A stretch of 64,000 nucleotides of DNA from Amaurobius ferox (Eukaryota; Arthropoda; Arachnida; Araneae; Amaurobiidae), in contig OX578137.1 in assembly GCA_951213105.1 (NCBI GenBank), positions 56,311,236 through 56,375,235 on the forward strand, given 5' to 3'. Below the pieces are notes generated by a model. The model searched no databases and had not been told where the DNA came from. It saw nothing but the letters and a program-made list of their open reading frames with translations. The position numbers and the translations under genes were made by a program. Shown here one piece after another: positions 49,540 through 63,032 of the stretch (its first letter is position 1; each line of letters opens with the position of its first letter).

Positions 49540-49725
49540 GGACTCCGTACTGCGACTACAGCGTACAGCGTTACCTGTCAGTAACATTTGAAACTAATTT
49601 TGAAACTTTTGTGTCATATTTTTACGGCTTTCTCAATAAACATATTACTTGTTTCAATCTTCTATCGATCACCTTTTCCGAGTTGTTTCATTTCAAAGTT
49701 AGGCAGTCCTTTGTGAAACACCCTC
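49540..49725 (-). repeat. Right TIR of the transposon
   Basis: Inverse of 48122-48306. It is followed by the TA duplication at 49726-49727. Confidence 0.85.
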
Positions 49726-51280
49726 TATTTGACTATATTACTAGTTTACTTTATCGAATGATTTATCTAGTAATTGGTATCTTTACAGGTTAACCGGTAT
49801 CTTTACAGGTTATTTTAATAATGAGGATTCCCTTTTTAAATTACAGAAAAAAAAAATATAACATTTTCTAGATTTTGTAATTTATAGAAGAATATCTCCT
49901 TAAATTTAACTTTCACTGAATGGTCAGTTGTCATGGTAAAGAAGGGATCGCAAGGGATCCAGTTTTTAATCCGAATATTGAATTTTACCCGGCGCATAGA
50001 AAACTTTCTTGGCACATAGCAAGACTTTTTTTGTACATAGTAAGCTTTCTTAGATCACAGAAAGCTTTTTTGTCACATAGCAAACTTTTGTGATACCATT
50101 TTAGGTTTCGGTTATTTCTTGCCAAAGACAGCCAAAAAGCTCAAAACCAATTTGGGGATAATTTTTGTGAGACCAGGAGGGACTATATGAAGATTTTGAT
50201 GTTTATGATGAAACAAACGCAGACGTTTAGTCACTGCTTTATGGCAGTCTTGGACCGGACAGTCATGACCCCAACAAATACACGTCACACAAATAGCATG
50301 TGTGGTTGGGGCACAGTATCCTTGGGCCAAGACTTAAACCGAGCTTAATTGAAAACTGAAAGAGCCATAATGCAAAGGTACAACGTCGCATTGAGGAGCA
50401 TTCAGTTAGAGCAAGGTGAGAGTATATGAACCCCAGACCAAATGATGTGGCTGCACGGAATAAAGTCAACGAATAGAATTAAATGATTATTAAAAAGCGA
50501 AAAGAGAGATTCGCGATCACAATTAAATTGTTGTTCAAGAATTAAGACAGAGAGTTGTGATTTCAAGCAGTGTTATTCCGAGAGGATAGTTATTCATTTG
50601 AGTTTTGAGAATGTTATAGAAAAAGACGAAGTCTGACTCCAAAGTTCAGAAAAGAGCGCGAGCTTAGCTTTGGAAATGCCCTTTTTAGGCGGATACCGTT
50701 AGTATGAATTACCATTAGTAGATCTTGCAGGAATTTTTATGTACTGATTTAAGTATTATTTATAAATATATTTTTTTTATGTACTGTATATCAATTATGT
50801 TCCATGCTTGCATTTTATTCTAACAGTTAGCTGTAAATAACGATTATCTGTAAAATGAGACCGCGAAATAGCTTATAATGTCCTATTCAAAGTTTGATTC
50901 ATTATTAATCCGGCAAGATGTGTGGTAAACATAGTTCCTTAGAGAATATTAATAAGCCTGCATTGAGACTACGCGTGTTTGAATTCTACCACAATAAGGA
51001 TTATTTATTAGGATTACGGGTCTTTATGTGCTAATAAGTTTTCACTAAATATCCTGTTCGGTTCTACTCTATGCTAATAAGTTTTCGATAAATATCCTGT
51101 TCGGCTCTCATGTAACATCGCTTTATTCCACAGTTTAATTGCATGTGGATGAAATTAAAAATAAAATAAATATCTGAAGTAGGCAGCACATGATTTACCT
51201 ATATTCACATTTTCTTTATTTCTTCAATAATTCATGAAATTGAGTTTAATTGCACAAATTAGGACCCATAATTATTTTAA
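49726..51280. other. Spacer with a 22-bp ACATAG-type array
   Basis: Positions about 49985-50095 hold five imperfect units like CACATAGCAAACTTTCTTGG. Two overlapping minus-strand frames (50112-50330 and 50263-50469) include cysteine-rich text (ICVTCICWGHDCPVQDC) but no family I recognise. The remainder is AT-rich with no feature. Confidence 0.45.
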
Positions 51281-51717
51281 ACTAGTAGCATACCCGTTCT
51301 TCGTACGGAATATATAATATAAAGAAACTTAAAATTCACAATCATGTGCAAATTCCTATAGTATACTAAATGACATTTTTAATCAAACTATTCTCTTAAA
51401 ATATTTAATATAAGGGTCCTAAAAAGAAGTTTAATCTCTCTTATCCCTGTACAAAATTATCTTCACGGGCAGATCTGAAGAATAAAATATCCTGGCCCCT
51501 TTTGTAAGCAAATCTACAAAAAAAGGAATTGAATAAATATATGCAAAATGAAAACATTAAAATTGTATGGGACCCGTAGTACTTATATAAGCGAATATTA
51601 GAAGATATAACCTGTATTGGAGTACACACACACACATTACATGTATAAATTAAAAATATCAATAAACCCGTAATTGACTTCAATATATGCCAGTATGAAA
51701 GCACTAAAATTATATGG

Positions 51718-52043
<326 letters not shown>

Positions 52044-52045
52044 CG

Positions 52046-52087
<42 letters not shown>
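52044..52087. repeat. (TA)n microsatellite, about 21 units
   Basis: Second TA tract in B8, to the right of the 214-bp insert. Confidence 0.9.
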
Positions 52088-52090
<3 letters not shown>

Positions 52091-54200
52091 CATACAACTT
52101 ATATTATCGCAGAAAAGGCAATATGCCAGTGTGTTAGTAGAAGATTAACCGTATTACAATATGAGTCCTAAATATCTTTTCCAAAATAAAACAGATGTCG
52201 TAATAAATTGAAAATATCATTAATCCCCTTAATTTTCATGCCAGAAGGCATTACTTGCTTCCAATATATGCCAATATATGTCAGAATATATGCTAATATA
52301 CCTGTACTACTTATATTCTCGTAGATTCAAAGATATACCCATGCATTCCTAGAAGATAACTTGCACAACTCGTACAATTTTTGCCGCAATAAAACAATAA
52401 CGTAATAACTTGAAAATATCAATAATCTTTGAATCAATAATCTTCGAACTTACCAATAATACTAATGTTTAACCTGAAGATCGTAATTGATATTATCCTG
52501 TCAAAAATGCAATGGCAATGAAATTTATTTTATATACATATCGTCATTATTCAAATCGGAAAAGATTTAATAAAAATCGTTTACTGCATAAACACATGGT
52601 ATTTGAATTCGTCGATAAACTGTATGATATCACTTGTTTCAAATAAATTGGTGTAAAAAATATCGTCTGAATAATGCTATCTCTATGGAAGGTTTGACGA
52701 CATTTTTGTCAATTTAGTGACATTTTAAAAAATCGCCAAATTTATCGCCAAGTTGGACTATAGAACTGACAGTCCCATTTAGCGACGAATAGACGAAACA
52801 CCATCACGATACTATCCAATAACAAAACACAATTAATTTCATTTACGTAGCACAATTTTATCAATTTCAAGATATTTTTATGAATTTACAAACATTTTTG
52901 TCAATTTGGTGACATTTTAAAAATTCGCTAAATGTGTTAGGAAGTAGGACGGTTGGTCTGACAGATAAATGCTAACGAAACATCATTTCAGTACTCTCTT
53001 CGAACAAAACAAAATATATTTTATTGATTTGCGTCGTTTTTATCAATTTGGCGACATTGCCGTCAATTTGACAAAAAGAAAAGTTGCCAAATTAGCGATA
53101 TCCAGCCAAATTCGTAGCTCTGCATTTGCAGAACCAAATGAAACATATTGATCCCGTTTGTGTATACTAAATGAAAACACTAAAATTGTATTATCCAGTT
53201 CTACTCTTTTTCTGTTTCAACAGTATGCTAAATTAATTTATTGGCTAAACACAATGCATGAGTTTATCAGCTAAACACAATATATAAGCTTAAACTCTCT
53301 CTCAAAACAAATGAAAGTGATGTACGCAGTCCGAAATTAATATAATTAAAAGAAAAATCAAACCGTTCATTTATAAGATACATTTATATATCTATTTATT
53401 TATTATTCAAATCGAAAAAATAATATAAACATTAACAAACACATTTAATTTAACTGCGTTGCCGAGCAACATGATATATCCTCATAGAATGCTAAAAATT
53501 AATTAACCATTTCTTAATACTTTTATCGTTCAGTAAAAGCTTGTGAAAAATACACCATGGTGACAGATTTTCCATTTAAATTCATGTATTCAAACAATTC
53601 ATGATTTCAGAAAGTGACTACTTTGCGCAATTTGCCACCAAACTCAGATATAAAGTTTTAATTCACTTTCACGTTTGAAACAAATGCTTTTCAACCTTTT
53701 CGTTTGGAGGAACCTGGGAGTTGTTGAGTAAGCCTGTGAAAAATAAACCATGGTGATAGAGTTTCCATTTAAATTCATATTTCAAACCTGCGATTTTCAA
53801 AAGTGACTAATACGTTCAATAAACTCAGAGATTTAATTGACTTTCACGTTTTAAACCAACGATTTCCAACCTTTTTCGTTGGGAAACATGGAGTTAGAGA
53901 GTAGACCTTCTAGGAAAAAGTCTCGTTTTTCATTAATATCTCGACAGAATCTGGTCTTAGAAACTGGAAACCTGGCCTAAATTTAAGGGTGCCTATTTGA
54001 AGCTTACCCACAAAATTTAATTAAATTTGGTTCAGCCGTTCTCTCATGATGATGATATAAACGAAAGTTTCGTTTTGTACTAATATCTCGAGAACCACTA
54101 GCCGTCGAAACTCGAAACATGGACTAAATTTTAAGTGGGGCGTTAAGGCTACCCATAGAATTTCATCAAATTCAGTTCAGCCGTTCTCCCTTGATGATGG

Positions 54201-54231
<31 letters not shown>

Positions 54232-54261
54232 TGACAGATTTCCAATTTTATTTATATAGAT

Positions 54262-54845
54262 GACCCTGAATTTGCCCTTTTAATTCAATTTTTGTTCTCA
54301 TTTGGTAACTGGACTTATTTTCGAAGGTGGTGTAGCACAAATGCGAAAAAACTAAAATATCTAAAACTAAAAAACGGCTAGATTTAGTGTAATTTGGTTG
54401 ATCTCATTCTTTTTATCGTCAAAAATTATGTGTAAAACAAACATATAATTGAAATTTTTGAGCATACGTTGTCTTTTATTTTAGATTTTGTCGATTTTTG
54501 CGAGCCATTTTGCAAAAAAAAACGCAGATTATTTTAATTCAAATCATACCAAAATATAATCAGCACCAGGGTCACCCACAAGGAACTCACCTACCAAATT
54601 TTAGGAAATTAGGTCAATTAATTTTTTAGTTAGAGTGAATGCACGCATTGCACAGACAGACAAACAGACAAACACATAGACACATACACAAACACATAAA
54701 CAGACATCATGCTAAAACTTATTTTTCGTACTCTATAGGTGTCAAAAGGTGTAGATCCATCGAAAACTCGAGTTGCGATTTTCGACATAATTCCGATACT
54801 TTCCCTATATATTACCATGTATTGCAGGGACAGTACGCATTTTAA
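54262..54845 (+). repeat. Unclassified dispersed repeat, LINE 3'-tail-like
   Basis: It follows B8 directly. It contains ATTGCACAGACAGACAAACAG-type repeats, TTCGTACTCTATAGGTGTCA and a hairpin TCGAAAA (54760-54766) / TTTTCGA (54779-54785). This layout resembles 3' tails of LINE-type repeats in arthropods, from memory. No coding sequence is visible. Confidence 0.35.
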
Positions 54846-54871
54846 TACGTTTTATCATGTATTTTAATACT

Positions 54872-56262
54872 GTTTAACACTTTACAACTTTGTTGAAAAG
54901 TGTTTATGACTTTGTTCATTCTGCGTGTCTGTCTGTCTGTCCGTTTGCATGATAACAGCCCTAAAAATGACTTTAGCAAAATGAAATTTTAGTATGTTGT
55001 TGTGACTTTCTGTGAGACATATGGGAATGTAAATGAATAATATTACCCAATTAATTTTGGATTGAACCCAGGTTGAAAAAACGAAATATAATGAACCCTA
55101 TGGGACCTAATTTTTCAAACATTTTTTAAGCGAATTTAAAATTCACAAATTGCTTCCAAAGTTTAACTGCCGCAAAAATGACTTTATCAAAATAAAATTT
55201 TAGTATATTGTTCAGACGGTCTGTGGGACCTATGGAAATATAAATGAATAATATCATCCAATTAGTTTTGGATTGAACCCGAGTTGATAAAATGAAATAC
55301 ATTGAACCCTATGGGACCTAATTTTTCAAACATTTTTTAAGCTAATTTAAAATTCACAAATAGCTTCGAGAGTTTTAGAAAATATTCAAATTATCCCATA
55401 GAATATACAAAAAATGTTTTCAGCAAAATATGTTCGGTAGTATTTCAAATAAAAATTAAAATAACAATTACACCCATATTATTTGAAGAGATTATGACCC
55501 ACTTCAAAATAAAATATGGCATCCATCTTTTTTCCCAATGTCAAAATCGTGGTTTTAGACATTCTTTTTAATTTGTATTTAGTATTGCACCCGTCCTAAA
55601 ACCGTTTTATTTTTTCGTAATTTCTGTGCATTTATATTCTGCGCCAACGCAGTTACAATATTTTCTAATTTAAATGATCATCAAACTTTGATTATTTCTA
55701 TAACGAAGCTTAATTTTAGCATATGCAGAATGTAAATACATCAAGCTGTAAGATGAGTTATATAAGAATTGCTGAATTTGTTTAACGCAAAATTACTTAG
55801 CTCTAGAATCTGAAATATAGCTGATATGAATGAAATATTCATTAGTTGTACATAGAGAAGCGGACTATTTTATAGCATTGTCTGTTCCGATGAAGTTTTA
55901 AGCATGGAGTTAGAAAGTACTTATACCTCTATGGTTTTAAGTTTTTAAATAAAATAAATTATTGTAGTATTGTAATAATTTAAAAAATATCATCTTAGAA
56001 TGGAAGGAATGGAATAAAAGTGTATCAATGAAATATTCATTGCTTTTCACTGATTTATATTTCAATGACGTCATTTAAATACAGTTCATTTTTTTTTCGA
56101 TGAAGTTTAAGTTTTCAAATGTAATAAATTATTATAGCATTGTGATGATTTTAAAAATATCATCGCTGAATGTAGCGCATTTTAGAGATGCTTAAATAAA
56201 ATTTCATTGCAGTTGGAAAGTGTTTCACAATCAATGAGTTATGCATGATTGATCTTTCTTGT
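54872..56262 (-). mobile_element. Family A element, minus copy A6, with internal duplication
   Basis: The 3' hairpin AACACTTTACAAC/GTTGAAAAGTGTT opens it on the plus strand, and GCATGATTGATCTTTCTTGT closes it. The block from AAAAATGACTTTA to ATTCACAAATTGCTTC is present twice in tandem (about 54955-55165 and 55168-55375). TGACGTCA survives at 56066-56073, but no TATAAAAG is near it. Confidence 0.75.
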
Positions 56263-56431
56263 TTATATATATATATATAATTTCTAAGACTTTATATGGA
56301 TATAAATATTGAAATCATTAGGATGCATTTTATGAAAAAATGAAATGAAAATAAATTTGTCTAATTATTAATATTTGCTTATTGTTATATATTATATCAA
56401 AATATATTTGACAACTTTTATTGAACCTTTC
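56263..56431. other. Short AT-rich spacer
   Basis: A (TA)n stub at 56263-56280, then AT-rich DNA without features. Confidence 0.5.
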
Positions 56432-56640
56432 TGCCCCAACAGGGAATCAAATCACGTATTTCGGAACTGGCCTTTCGGTGTTCTACCGTTAAGTTACTGG
56501 GACGAAATTGCAAGCTTTTACAGCGGAAGTGGATTCATTCTCCACCTTCTAATACCAGATTGTCCTGCAACTGATAATCTAGCTGACCTTTTACGGCACT
56601 TTTTTAAACCCAGTTTAGCTCTTTGATCTCCTTTTTATCC
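56432..56640 (-). repeat. tRNA-like repeat, minus copy
   Basis: On the minus strand, upstream text 'AGGACAATCTGGTATTAGAAG' (split here as AGGACAATCTGG and TATTAGAAGGTGGAGAATG) precedes leader CCACTTCCGCTGTAAAAGC. A tRNA-like module (56432-56503) follows, starting GTCCCAGTAACTTAACGGTA and ending CCCTGTTGGGGCA. It matches the unit at 44462-44930, including the flank before the leader, so the repeat is longer than its tRNA part. An 83-codon plus-strand frame across it is not coding in my view. Confidence 0.6.
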
Positions 56641-57809
56641 TCCAGGTTAGCTTCATGCTGCGTTAAAATTATAGAGATACTAAGAATACACACATTCTCG
56701 AATTCTAAGAATAAAACCACTAACCTTCAGAATTCATCAAAGTTGGAACTCGAGGTAAATTGTGAGTCGTCAGCAAAACAGAAAACCACTGATTTACACC
56801 ATTCTTTTGATATGGTAACTAACTAGTTCAGTTTGGTAACTAATTAATGAAGTACAAGTTTTTTTTTTAATTACTGTCCCAGTTCTTTGTTACCAGCTTC
56901 AAATTAACAGTTAGGTGCTTTACTGCAAGCGGCAGTAATCCATATATCCTCTATCAATTCTCTATGCAGGAGATTTGACTAATACTAGGAAATATACGAA
57001 AGTGGACAATGTCTACGTACATGTCCCAAATAAAACTCAATTAACATGAGCTGTCTGCAGGCGATATCCTTAATTAACTAATGGAATACCCTCAACTAAA
57101 TTAAATTGGATATAGGTTTAACAATATGCTGGTGTTGAAGAATATTAATTTGTACTTTGGAGGATACTAGTGATATAGTGATATCATTATTATTATGAGT
57201 TCATGTAGAAAGATAACTACATAAATATATCCTCAAATGTTTGCATTATTTTTCTCTCTTTATGGAAACAGTAGAATTAGTCAAAATGATAAACTCAAAT
57301 TGTGCAGAGACCATGAATTGGATAACTTTTTCAATATTATAAAATCTCGCCATTTTTTTTAATTAATGAAGTGAGCAACAGAGGTGGAAAGTTTATAAAC
57401 TGGGCACAAAAGTTGGTCATTACAAGGATTGTAAAAGCAAAGGATTATATATGTTTTTTTTTCTTTTTATAAAACTAATAGTGGTTTTGTAATTTTTTTT
57501 ATGAAATGTCTTGTAAATATTTCTTTTAATCCTTTCAAACTATTAATTTCAAATGACTTGAAGCATAACTTTCTGAAAAATATTGTCAGTTGTTAATTGT
57601 TAACAGATTAATGTTATCTGAAGTGAATAAATGGGTCTAGTAAACAGAGAGCTAAATCTGTGTTATTTTGTTTTTCCAACGGGGATACTAAGGGCCTGTT
57701 CAGATGAAGAATTAGGATAATTTATTTTTTAAAAGTTGATAAAAAAAGGCACTTTAGATTATCATTCTTTAGATATATTTTAGAATACATTTTTATTATT
57801 TGCAGAGTT
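56641..57809. other. AT-rich spacer, no supported feature
   Basis: Open frames are under 70 codons and not recognisable. Confidence 0.5.
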
Positions 57810-57908
57810 CATTACGACGATAAGAGCTTGAAATTCCGTCCTAGTAGCTCAAGGTAGAGCATCAGCTGGCCAGTACGAAGATGTGTGGTTCAATTGTAGG
57901 TTAGGGCA
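57810..57908 (+). repeat. tRNA-like repeat, plus copy
   Basis: Leader CATTACGACGATAAGAGCTT, then GTCCTAGTAGCTCAAGGTAG (57838 on) and GGTTAGGGCA at the end. The A-box-like part is intact; the B box is decayed (GGTTCAATTGT). Confidence 0.6.
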
Positions 57909-60150
57909 GTAAGATTTTTTATATATATAATTAGATCATTCTTGATCCAAAATATACAACTTGACTATATAAATATACTTTAATAATGTTAAGTAATTTG
58001 TTGTTCAAGTAATAAAAAATTTGTAATTAAGTAATAAGTAATTGTGTAAGTAATAAGTAATTTGTAAGTATAATGTTAATACTTTAATACTACTAATAAT
58101 TTTTAAAGTATATATTACTAGTATTTATTTTCAACAGTATGTATATATACACAACATATGCTGTACCACATATATATTGGAGTAAATCACTTAGATACAA
58201 ATAATAAAAATAAACTGTAAAGAAATAAGCTCAACAAATTACAACTGAAAACATCAGCATCATGCTTGGATCTATATTAACGATCTATATCTGGAAATAA
58301 TTTGTATAAATTTCTCAAATGAATACTATGATTACTTCGCACATGGATGCTAAAAGTCCTAATTGCTGTTACATTCGTATGTGTGTTTTTTAACAATTAC
58401 TCAACCCGAAACGTCTTTTCATGCATTTCTCGTGTTGTTTATTTAAAGATACTTTCTTTGGCTATTTCCCTGAAAGCATATACCAAATTACTTATTCCCT
58501 TTTAGGCTGAGAGCATTCTATCCATCGCAAAATCTACGCAGCTGCTCTTAAGCTCTTCTCCTTAATTACCACCTTAATTTCCTTCCGATATTTTATAGAG
58601 TACATACCGTATTGAAAATACAACATTCATGGTAAGTTTTATTGTTAGTAGTGTCAGTATATATTAAATGTATAGTAACAATAAGGATTATATTTTTATT
58701 TGCATAATCTAGATTTTTTATTATTTCATGGTAGCGCGCATATATTATAAACTGCTGTCGGATAATTATGTTGTATTAGAAATTGTATTTCTCATAAGTG
58801 CTTAAGAAGAATATAATATTATTTTATTATAGCCGTCTAAATTTTGCCGTATTTTCTGCATTGGTATTGTTTATAGAAGTTTGTTCTAATGTTTCTTCTT
58901 AATTTAGTAGAATGATGAACCATTAATGTAGCTTATATAGCTTCTGAAACCTACCTGTTGTTTCACTAACTATCAAATACTACTAATAATTTGCTTTGCA
59001 GCACGGTGACAGATTATAAAGTGCTGTAGTTCGTGTTTGGATGCTTAAGTTTTAAAGTGACACATATACGAACTTTAGTTACAACTCCAAGTAACCTCTA
59101 ACGCCCAAGACAAACACATAGACTCATAGGATTTGAATCCACATTTTTTATTTACTTAATAAAATCAATGCTGCAGCTGGATGTTAATAAATGATGTATG
59201 TATAATTGTAGCAGATAAAAATATTGCAATGTTCCATTAAGTAAAGGATTATAAAATCAGTTATATGCAGCTCGGTGATATAATCTATTTCTAATTCTCG
59301 TGATTGACTATACCAAAAAACGTTCTTACCCGCTCTCACTAGAAGGATTTGGTCAGAATCTGGGATAATTCACTATTGTACATTTTTATCTTCGTCATAG
59401 ATGCACTCATGTCACTTTTCATTCATCACTTTAAAACTCCTATATATACAGGCTAACGCAACCACTATTTTGTTCCAACTGGTCCAGTCATTTATTGCCT
59501 GTTTGTGCTATTTCAATGGCTAGCGCATGCTACATAGATGATACTTAATTCGCAATTTAGTTGTAAAATGAATGCTTCCGTATTCAAGAAATCGTACCAA
59601 TCATTCAAAAAATTAGCCTAGAATGTTTTGATTTTCGAGACCGGCAGAAAAAGATGAGAAAGTAACGGTCTTTTCGCCAGATACCGCCTGCATATAGAAG
59701 TTTTACATCGCCGTACTGCCGGCTATACGACAGTTCCTAATTAAGGCTGGGCTATTTTCCAAAGCAAATATGAACGCGAATCTTTTCTAAATACAGATCC
59801 AAAGCTTTATATTGTCCTCTTACCAGCATTGCAGAAACTTGTTAGGCGGTTTTCTGAATGGTCTACTTAACCGTACCAATAAAAAGTTTTTCAGTACGAA
59901 ATAAATGATACTTAGATCGTAAATTGAAGGATATCATAACCAAAGGTTATGTCGACTTTATAAGGTTTGTATTTTTTTTTGCAGAATCAAATTAGAGAGA
60001 ATACGTCCATGCCTTTAAAAGTGCGGAAGTGTATTTAGTCAATTTATAAAAATAAATCCCCAAAATTACTATTCACTTAACTGTAATATTAATTATAGTA
60101 CTTAATAGAACATAAATGCAACACAAAAATATTTGACGGTTAATAGAATA
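57909..60150. other. AT-rich spacer with a small AAGTAAT array
   Basis: AAGTAATAAGTAATTTGTAA units lie at about 58000-58085. The rest (about 2 kb) shows no gene or TE end that I can support. Confidence 0.5.
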
Positions 60151-60156
60151 AGTCGT

Positions 60157-60664
60157 GTTATTGAATGAGAAGCCATTCTCACCTAAGTAATTTGATTAAA
60201 CATTAAGAATTGTGTTCCATTTATTATAGCATAATTTATAAAGTTTAAAATATTACCATTCATTAAAATATAGATTTAATTATTGTATTTATTATTATAC
60301 TATAATACATTTTATTAGCTGCGTTATTGAATCAGAAGCTACTATCACCGACGTAATTCAATTCAGCTGAGACAATAGTAACCCTTTTATCACTTCTCTT
60401 ACAGCAGAGCGTTATTGAATGAGAGCAATTCTCACCTAAGTAATTTAATTAAACAATAAAAATAGTTTTCCGTTTATTATAGCATAATTTATAAAGTTTA
60501 AATTATTACCATTCAATGAAATATAGGATTAATTATTGTATTTATTATTATACGACGATACATTGAATCAGCTGCGTTATTGAATCAGAAGGAGAGAACT
60601 CTCACCAAGGTAATTGAATTCAGAGGATATAATAGCAACCTTCTTATCACTTCTCTTACAGCGC
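60157..60664 (+). repeat. Tandem duplication, 254-bp period
   Basis: Two units start GTTATTGAATGAGA (60157 and 60411) and end TTATCACTTCTCTTACAGC. Inside each, GCGTTATTGAATCAGAAG plus CTCACC...GTAATT repeats the start of the unit, so each unit is itself an older duplication. Confidence 0.85.
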
Positions 60665-60789
60665 AGTGTCAAAATGTCAGAGCACCAAATGCAACCCTGA
60701 GAGCTGGAAATCCTCATATATAATCGCAGACTGAAGGCGTTGCCCAACATAATGTAATTTCATGGTCATGAAACTTTAATGGATGAAGA

Positions 60790-61325
60790 AACAAGAAAGA
60801 TCAATTATGCATAAAGCATTGATTATGAAACACTTTCCAACTTCAATGCAATTTTATACAAACATCTCTCAAATGCGATACACTCCTCGGTAATATATTT
60901 AAAATTACCTCAATACTACATTAATTTATATTTGAAAACTTCATAGCAGAAAATGAACTTCATTCAAATGACGGCATTGAAATATAAATTGCCTGGGTTA
61001 AACATCTCTAAAATTCGATACATTCCTCGGTAATATTTTTAAAATTATCATAGCACTACAATAATTTATTATATTTGAAAACTTCATCGAAAACATATGA
61101 AGTTTATTCAAATGACGTCATCGAAATGTAAATCGCCTCTATATAAAAGCAGCATTTCATTCATAATCATTTTTCCAATCGTTTAATTCATCATATAATA
61201 ACTTATTTTATTTAAAAATTTGAAAAATTGTTATCTACCATATTTATTTTAAAATGTAAAACCTTTCTCATATATAAAATAATTAAACTCTTGGAAAGAT
61301 ATTTATTATATAATATATCTCTTTT
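60790..61325 (+). mobile_element. Family A element copy A7, left part
   Basis: The head ACAAGAAAGATCAATTATGC, TGACGTCA (61113-61120) and TATAAAAG (61142-61149) match short-form copy A2. The element is interrupted in its T-rich tract at 61325 by copy A8 and resumes at 62624. Confidence 0.8.
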
Positions 61326-62623
61326 TTAACACTTTACAACAAAGTTGAAAAGTGTTTGACTTTGTTCATTCTCTCTGTCTGTCTGTTTGTCCGTAAGTAC
61401 GATAACTGCCGTAAAAATCACTTAATCAAAATGAAATTTTAGTATGTTGTTCAGACGGTCCGTAGAACCTATGGAAATATAAATGAATAATATCACACAT
61501 TTAGTTTTGTATTGAACCCGGGTTGAAAAAATGAAATACATTGAGCCCTATGGGACCTAATTTTTCAAACATTTTTTAAGCGGATTTAAGATTCACAAAT
61601 TATTTCAAAAATTTTAGGTAATATTCAAATTGTTCCATAAAATATATAAAAAAAAATTCAGCGAAATATATTCAGTAGTTTTTTAAGTAGAAATTAAAAT
61701 AATAACACCTCTTATACGAAGCGATCACGTGACCATGATATGAAAAGATCACATGACCCACTTCAAAATGAGATATGACATCCATCTTGGCTCAAAATCG
61801 TGATTTTTAAAGTTCTTTTTAATTCATATGGAGTGTTGTATCCGTCCTAAAACCACTTAATTTTTGCTTAAATTCTGTGCATCTACATACCAAAACAACG
61901 CAATTACAATATATTTGAGTTTAAATGCTCATCCAAATTTGATTATTTTTACAACGAAGCCTATTTTTCACCTATGTAAAATGTAAACAGCAAAATATGT
62001 AGAATGAGTTGTATTAAAATTGGTGTATTTTTCTAACACAAAATAATTTAGTCCATGGAGTCTGCATGGCTGGTATGAATGAAATATTAATTGATTTCGT
62101 AAAGAGAAGGACGATTTTTTTCAATGAAGTTTTACGCATGAAGTTTAATTACTTGTAGCTCCATGGTCTTAATTTTTAAAAAAATAAATTATTATAGTAT
62201 TGTGATGAATGACATGAATGGGAAATTATTTATGAATGTAATGCTGCTTTTATAGAGAGAGCCAGGCGTGTTATTTTTTCTATGACGTCATTTGAATGAA
62301 TTTCAGTTGTTTTCGATGAAGTTTTCAAATATAATAAATTATTGTAGTGTTATGATAATTCTAAAATGATTACCGAGGAAGGTATCACATTTTAGAGATG
62401 TTTGAACAAGGCAATTTATATTTCAATGCCGTCATTTGAATGAAGTTCATTTTTTTCGATGAAGGTTTAAGTTTTCAAATATAATAAATTAATATAGTAT
62501 TGTGATAAGTTTTAAAGTATTACCGAGGAATCTATTGCATTTTAGGCATGTTTAAATAAAATTGCATTGATGTCCGAAAGTGTTTCATAAACAGTGCTTT
62601 AAGCATGATTGATCTTTCTTGTT
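61326..62623 (-). mobile_element. Family A element copy A8, nested in A7
   Basis: A complete 1.3-kb long-form copy in inverse orientation. The 3' hairpin AACACTTTACAAC/GTTGAAAAGTGTT lies at its left edge and GCATGATTGATCTTTCTTGT at its right. It has TATAAAAG (62247-62254) and TGACGTCA (62283-62290) on the minus strand, and CACGTG at 61726. The nested position dates it as younger than A7. Confidence 0.8.
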
Positions 62624-63032
62624 CTTTCTGGACGATAAAACGAGAGTCAGAATTTAATTGAATTTGTTTTTCTCCCTATATTAAATAATTTTTATTTAAA
62701 AAACTACCTAACATATTTTACTGAAACTTTTTTGATATATTTTATGGGATAAATTGAATATTTCCTAAAATTTTCGAAGCAATTTGTGAATTTTAAATTT
62801 GCTAAAAAATGTTTGAAGCATTAGGTCCCATAGGATTCAATGCATTTAATTTTTTCAATCCGGATTCAATAAAAAACTAATTGGGTGATATTATTCATTT
62901 ATATTCCCATAGGTCCCACAGACCGTCTGAAAAACATACTAAAATTTCATTTTGATAGAACCATTTTTACGGCAGTTATCGTTCTAACGGACAGACAGAC
63001 AGACAGACAGAATGAACAAAGTTATAAACACA
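62624..63032 (+). mobile_element. Family A element copy A7, right part
   Basis: It resumes with CTTTCTGGACGATAAAACG, matching A2 (TTTTTCTGGAGGATATAGC), and runs through GGTCCCATAGG, the ACGGCAGTTATCGTTCTAAC block and (GACA)n. It stops at ATAAACAC, so the final hairpin is lost. Confidence 0.8.

Larger units (their letters stand above)
48122..49725 (+). mobile_element. Tc1/mariner-superfamily transposon, dead copy with long TIRs
   Basis: The 1604-bp element is bounded by CAGGGTGTTTCAGAAAGG and its inverse CCTTTGTGAAACACCCTC, flanked by TA on both sides (48120-48121 and 49726-49727), the target duplication of this superfamily. The inverted repeats extend about 185 bp (48122-48306 with 49540-49725) at high similarity, both ending near CGCTGTAGTCGCAGTACG-type text. 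Between them lies one broken transposase gene. Confidence 0.9.

Noticed and set aside
50112..50469. Cysteine-rich minus-strand frames (ICVTCICWGHDCPVQDC)
   Set aside because: Two short overlapping frames with no recognised family; a zinc-binding reading would be speculation.
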